From NCBI GenBank assembly GCA_016256075.1, contig SDVU01000555.1, forward strand, positions 1 to 12,330: a stretch of 12,330 nucleotides of DNA, read 5' to 3'. The stretch comes from Dictyocoela muelleri (lineage: Eukaryota > Microsporidia). Both the position numbers and the translations under genes were made by a program. Shown piece by piece: positions 9,701-12,330 of the stretch (positions within the stretch are counted from its first letter, which is position 1; every line of letters begins with the position of its first letter). The notes beneath the pieces are model-generated. The model did no database searches, had not been told where the DNA came from, and saw nothing but the letters and a program-made list of their open reading frames with translations.

Positions 9701-10644
9701 TTAAAAACTTATAAATTCTATGTTTTTATAGTTTTTAAAAAACATAAAGACGTTTAAATGATCAGGTAGTGTATCAAGACTGATACCATAACTATAATGT
9801 TTTATTTTTTTCAAGTGAAACCATAGATTTCCAATCGTTTTAGTATTGGCTTTAGTTGCTAGATCTACAGAAAAAATTCTTATGATCCACACTATCTGTA
9901 AATTTATCTAAATTTTTTTATATACTGACCACTTATCCGAAACAATATATGACTTTTTCAATGTATTTATCAATAATAGGTAGCAAATTTTTGGCGTCTC
10001 TTTTTTCTACTACTTGGCAATAACAATATTTAGTTTTGTATGCTACGGTTCAACAAACAAAAACTGGTTTCCCTATATTCCCAACAACATATTTTTTTGC
10101 CGAGTATGTTTCATCAAATTGTACCTCCTTCAAAACATTTACAGGTGGTCATTGATTCTCTTTGACAAAACAACTATTTTTTTCTCTAAATAATTGAAGC
10201 AGTTTTTTGTACATGAATTTCCAATTTCACAATTTTGCATTATAGAAGACTTAAAATAGTTTTTATTGAAAAAATAGAAAGCAAATTTAAAGAAAATAGA
10301 GGTGTGATTCTCTTATCTGAAAAAGAACAATCAGACAAAATATTACTTGTTTATTTACATTTGGAAAATTTCCAGCAGTACCCGAAATTATATTTTTTTG
10401 TTTGTTTAATTCCCATTTCTATATGCACTTATTAAAAGTTTTTACGTTCAGGTATTGCCTCTAAAACCTTCATAAAAAATAAAATTTTCTTTTTGGGAGT
10501 GTAATTAAAAAATTCGTGATCATGAGCTCGTTTCAAAGGTTTCAATATGGGTTTTTTTGAATATTTATAATAAAAGTAACTTGTGATCCGGTTTATCGGT
10601 CCACTAAAAAAATCAAAAGTCGAAACGGTAGAAGATCCTATCAA
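9701..10644 (-). pseudogene. Merlin-C transposase (ISXO2-like), degenerate
   Basis: An ATG at 10644 inside the palindrome arm opens a 70-codon frame ending near 10435 (FFMKVLEAIPERKNF). It is the likely N-terminus, though the start is uncertain. A remnant of the zinc ribbon follows (YCWKFSKC). The catalytic domain reads VQFDETYSAKKYVVGNIGKP with the first Asp at 10115-10113, then VVEKRDAKNLLPIIDKYI. In a shifted frame VSDKWSVYKK has the second Asp at 9937-9935, then FSVDLATKANTKTIGNLWFHLKK. The catalytic Glu of the family's IE(x)LW motif is Gly here (GGA, 9832-9830). Merlin-B retains GAA at the same place. The C-terminus ends near 9701. There are several stops and at least one frameshift. The sequence belongs to a different Merlin subfamily from both neighbours. 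Confidence 0.85.
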
Positions 10645-10705
10645 TAAATAATAATAAAAATCTTTTATAATCTAAGATCTACTCATATATATAAATACTT
10701 TATAA

Positions 10706-11266
10706 CAGGGGAGGGCAAGCTTTTTGAGTTGCGAGACATATTTAAAGAATTAAAGTATATGGTGGGCCGCAAATATAAAAATTCTTGGGCTAGGTTTTTA
10801 TTGAGGGCACAGAGAAACATTCATATATTTGAGCTTACAAAAAACTGAAAGAATATTTAAGCTTTCGCTTACTTACTACTATGAGAAAAATTTATGTTTA
10901 AAAATAATATCATAAAAACACATATTAAAACAAAGTACTAATATGATAATTTTGTGAGATTAGTTTAAATAAAAATATCCCTATCATAGTAGTAAGTTAT
11001 ACGAAGTTTAATATTCTTTCGATTTTTCATAAGCCCAAATATATGAATGTTTCCTCGTCACTCTAATAAAAACCTAATATCCAACTTTTTTTCATCGTCA
11101 TATAAGAAAGATTTTGATAATCAATCTCAATAAACTTAAAAATAGCTTATTTATAATAAAAGTTGAATAATATACCAAATATATGTAATTTTCTATTTGC
11201 ACGCGGACCGCACAAAATATCTGGCGGACCACATTTGACCCGCGGTCTGCTGTATGTTCACCCATG
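10706..11266. mobile_element. hAT-type non-autonomous element, 561 bp
   Basis: The left end CAGGGGAGGGCAAGC and the right end, reverse-complemented, CATGGGTGAACATAC are hAT-type terminal repeats. Inside the left end lies GGTGGGCCGC; the right end has GCGGACCGC, GGCGGACCAC and CCCGCGGTC, like the GGCGGGCCGCA blocks in many hAT ends. The element is bounded by a perfect 8-bp target duplication, CTTTATAA (10698-10705 and 11267-11274). Removing it with one copy of the duplication restores an uninterrupted left arm of the Merlin-C right palindrome. There is no transposase reading frame, so it is non-autonomous. It is one of the youngest layers of the nest. Confidence 0.9.
10791..11078. repeat. internal inverted repeat of the hAT element
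   Basis: The arm 10791-10884 (TAGGTTTTTATT, GAAACATTCATATATTTG, GAAAGAATATT, ACTTACTACTATGA) is repeated inverted at 10981-11078, around a central stretch of about 96 bp. The element is thus a foldback inside short hAT terminal repeats. The arms are clearly homologous but have several indels. Confidence 0.8.
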
Positions 11267-11478
11267 CTTTATAATATGAAGATATAATTGAAACTTTTAT
11301 AATTTTGGCGCAAAGCACCAAATTAGAAATGTTTAATTTATAGCTTCATATTATAAAGTATTTATATAGATGAGTAGATCTCAGATTATAAAAGATTTTT
11401 ATAATTATTTATTGATAGGATCTTCTACTGTTTCGACTTTTGATTTTTTTAGGGGGACCGGCAAACCGTTCGAGAACC

Positions 11479-11704
11479 AGCTTTTCTCGTATATTGATCT
11501 TTTTTCACTACAAGGTTTCTTACAACGTCAAACAAAAAAACTCTTACAATCTTTTTTTAGAAAAATAGATAGTCTTTTGCATTTAGAACATTGTATTTTT
11601 TTGGGCAAAAGACCCCAATCTTGTAATAATTTTTTTTTATTTTATGCAGTATATTATTAATTTATCGTATCTCATTGTGTCTAATGTTTTTTAGGTCGAA
11701 CCAT
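11479..11704 (-). pseudogene. Merlin-B transposase, N-terminal zinc-ribbon part
   Basis: Read on the minus strand from ATG at 11704 (MVRPKK), the frame passes several stops and then gives LLQDWGLLPKKIQCSKCKRL and, after one more stop, RCKKPCSEKRSIYEKSWFS. The CSKC and CKKPC pairs are the zinc ribbon found ahead of the catalytic domain in ISXO2-like transposases. The similarity ends exactly where Merlin-C begins at 11478. The rest of the same protein continues at 7829 on the same strand. The opposite strand has a 96-codon open frame here that is only a shadow. Confidence 0.8.
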
Positions 11705-11739
11705 AAGAGTATAATCAAAAAAATAGTTTTGACGGTAAA

Positions 11740-12014
11740 ACAAAAAAATAAACAAGTCGCCGCTAAACATTCATACAAAGAAGCCCATGGAAAAATAAAA
11801 GTATAATTGAGTTTCTCATGATGAGATAGTATGGGTGGCATATTTTTTCTATCTTATATCCTGATATATATATATATATATATCAAGAAATAAGATGAAA
11901 AATTATACCCCCCCCTCATAGTAACTCATCATATGAAACTCAATTATACTTTTATTTTTTCATGAGCTCCTTTGTATGAATGTTTAGCTGCGCCCTGAAT
12001 AAATACTCAGTTCC
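11740..12014. repeat. right terminal palindrome of Merlin-B, diverged
   Basis: Arms around 11758-11863 and 11884-11994 are inverted copies (CGCCGCTAAACATTCATAC, then AAAAGTATAATTGAGTTTC, mirrored) but differ at many sites. The family is the same as at 5744-6018. The centre has become an alternating AT run (about 11864-11883) in place of the GGGC-AAA-GCCC tip. The outer end is GGAACTGAGTATTTATTC (reverse complement), ending at 12014. Confidence 0.85.
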
Positions 12015-12330
12015 GAATTTTGTCAGAATAAATTGACTGTATCACATAATATAAATTAAATATTACATATTCTAGGGTTATCAACTATTATTTCTTCCTC
12101 GAGTTTATATATTTTAATGGGTAAGAGCATAGAGTATGTTTATTATTTCAAATAAACGTGAAATCACAATATACATGGCCATGCATTAATATATACAAAA
12201 ATTTTCATTAATATATACAAAAATTTTCATTAATACAGTCGGTGTCGTTTTTATTATTCATTAAAAAGTCGATTTTTTTAATCACTTAATCTTTCTGATT
12301 CTCTTGGTGAGTTTAATATTCTTATTCGAC
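12015..12330. other. right flank, no recognisable gene
   Basis: AT-rich sequence outside the Merlin-B boundary. Apart from the 22-bp tandem repeat listed separately I see no gene or element end. Confidence 0.5.
12184..12235. repeat. 22-bp tandem repeat, about 2.4 copies
   Basis: The unit CATTAATATATACAAAAATT plus TT occurs at 12184-12205 and 12206-12227 without mismatch, followed by eight bases of a third copy. It is probably a local slippage or duplication product. Confidence 0.9.

Larger units (their letters stand above)
7830..11478 (-). mobile_element. Merlin-C: Merlin element with palindromic ends, inserted in Merlin-B
   Basis: The left end is GGTTCTACAACGGTTT and the right end, reverse-complemented, is GGTTCTCGAACGGTTT. 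They are bounded by the perfect 8-bp direct repeat AGCTTTTC at 7822-7829 and 11479-11486. The insertion falls inside the Merlin-B transposase, between the zinc ribbon and the catalytic domain. On the two sides the host frame reads EKSWFS and PKSYFS because the duplicated bases encode this stretch. Each end is a palindrome of about 331 bp, and the inner core (about 9632-10579) codes for a transposase on the minus strand. Subtracting the Tc1 and hAT insertions with their duplications leaves about 1610 bp. The target duplication lies only outside both palindromes, so the whole unit moved together. Confidence 0.85.
10580..11478. repeat. right terminal palindrome of Merlin-C, interrupted by hAT
   Basis: The right arm is 11314-11478 (165 bp). 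The tip GGCGC-AAA-GCACC is centred on 11313. The left arm is 11275-11312 and resumes beyond the hAT element at about 10580-10705. Mirrored landmarks include AGTAGATCT, ATTATAAAAGATTTTTAT, TTGATAGGATCTTCTAC, GTTTCGACTTTTGATTT and GG(n)GGACCG(n)(n)AAACCG. The inner end, ACTTGTGATCCGG, mirrors CCGGATCACAAGT at 9619-9631. That gives Merlin-C inverted repeats of about 345 bp in all. Confidence 0.85.
5744..12014 (-). mobile_element. Merlin-B: outermost Merlin/ISXO2-like element, split by younger insertions
   Basis: The outer ends are GGCACTGAGTATT at the left and, reverse-complemented, GGAACTGAGTATT at the right. They begin with GG as Merlin ends commonly do. Each end leads into a palindrome of about 275 bp (5744-6018 and 11740-12014). 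Between these, on the minus strand, lie the zinc ribbon (11704 to 11479) and the catalytic domain (7829 to about 7206) of one transposase. Subtracting Merlin-A and Merlin-C with one copy of each target duplication leaves about 1475 bp, made of a core of about 925 bp and two palindromes. A target duplication is not clear: the left flank TAATTCGTT and right flank GAATTTTGT match at 5 of 9 positions, or better with a one-base gap. This is the oldest layer of the nest. Confidence 0.75.

Noticed and set aside
9605-10604. Merlin-C boundaries placed at the inner GGxGG(A/T)CCG repeats
   Set aside because: No direct target duplication exists there. The flanks are inverted copies of each other, and the perfect 8-bp duplication lies further out at 7822-7829 and 11479-11486.
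11370-11660. 96-codon plus-strand open frame
   Set aside because: It crosses the Merlin-C end and its target duplication and is antisense to the Merlin-B zinc-ribbon remnant. Its beginning matches the 10644 frame only because both read the same palindrome arm.
11864-11883. AT dinucleotide run considered as an independent microsatellite feature
   Set aside because: It lies exactly at the expected centre of the Merlin-B right palindrome and is best read as decay or expansion of the hairpin tip.
1-12330. CRISPR array, tRNA or rRNA genes, LTR or capsid-bearing elements
   Set aside because: No regularly spaced repeats, cloverleaf-like segments, long direct terminal repeats or reverse-transcriptase motifs were found on either strand.

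Overview
The window is a strongly AT-rich stretch of eukaryotic DNA in which every recognisable feature is a class II (DNA) transposon or a relic of one. I found no intact host gene, RNA gene or CRISPR array. The families present (Merlin/ISXO2-like, Tc1-mariner, hAT and probably piggyBac) and the base composition fit a microsporidian with an expanded, transposon-rich genome. An AT-rich invertebrate is not excluded, because no host gene is available to settle it.

Left part (1-5743): mostly gene-free AT-rich sequence. It holds one short hAT-type non-autonomous element (854-1164) with a perfect 8-bp target duplication, and a weak piggyBac-like transposase remnant (about 2783-3037).

Right part (5744-12014): a nest of five transposons whose insertion order can be read from junctions and target duplications. 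The outermost is Merlin-B (5744-12014, minus strand), about 1.5 kb once younger insertions are subtracted. Its transposase is split in two, with the zinc ribbon at 11479-11704 and the catalytic half at 7206-7829. Merlin-C (7830-11478, minus) interrupts it and is flanked by the perfect 8-bp duplication AGCTTTTC. A second Merlin, Merlin-A (6075-7205, plus), sits at the 3' end of the Merlin-B coding region with an 8-bp duplication matching at 7 of 8 positions. Merlin-C was itself hit twice: a Tc1 element (8054-9521, TA duplication) in its left terminal palindrome, and a hAT element (10706-11266, perfect duplication CTTTATAA) in its right one.

The most unusual feature is the shape of Merlin-B and Merlin-C. 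Each has a transposase core of about 0.93-0.95 kb flanked by terminal inverted repeats that are themselves complete palindromes (about 275 bp in B, about 331 bp in C). The two palindrome families look unrelated over their arms, yet three of the four tips have the form GG(n)GC-AAA-GC(n)CC. The fourth tip has been replaced by an AT dinucleotide run. The three Merlin transposases belong to clearly different subfamilies. All are broken, and each has lost a different catalytic residue or residues. The Tc1 copy keeps its DD34E triad but has stops and frameshifts. A 22-bp tandem repeat lies at 12184-12235, outside the nest.
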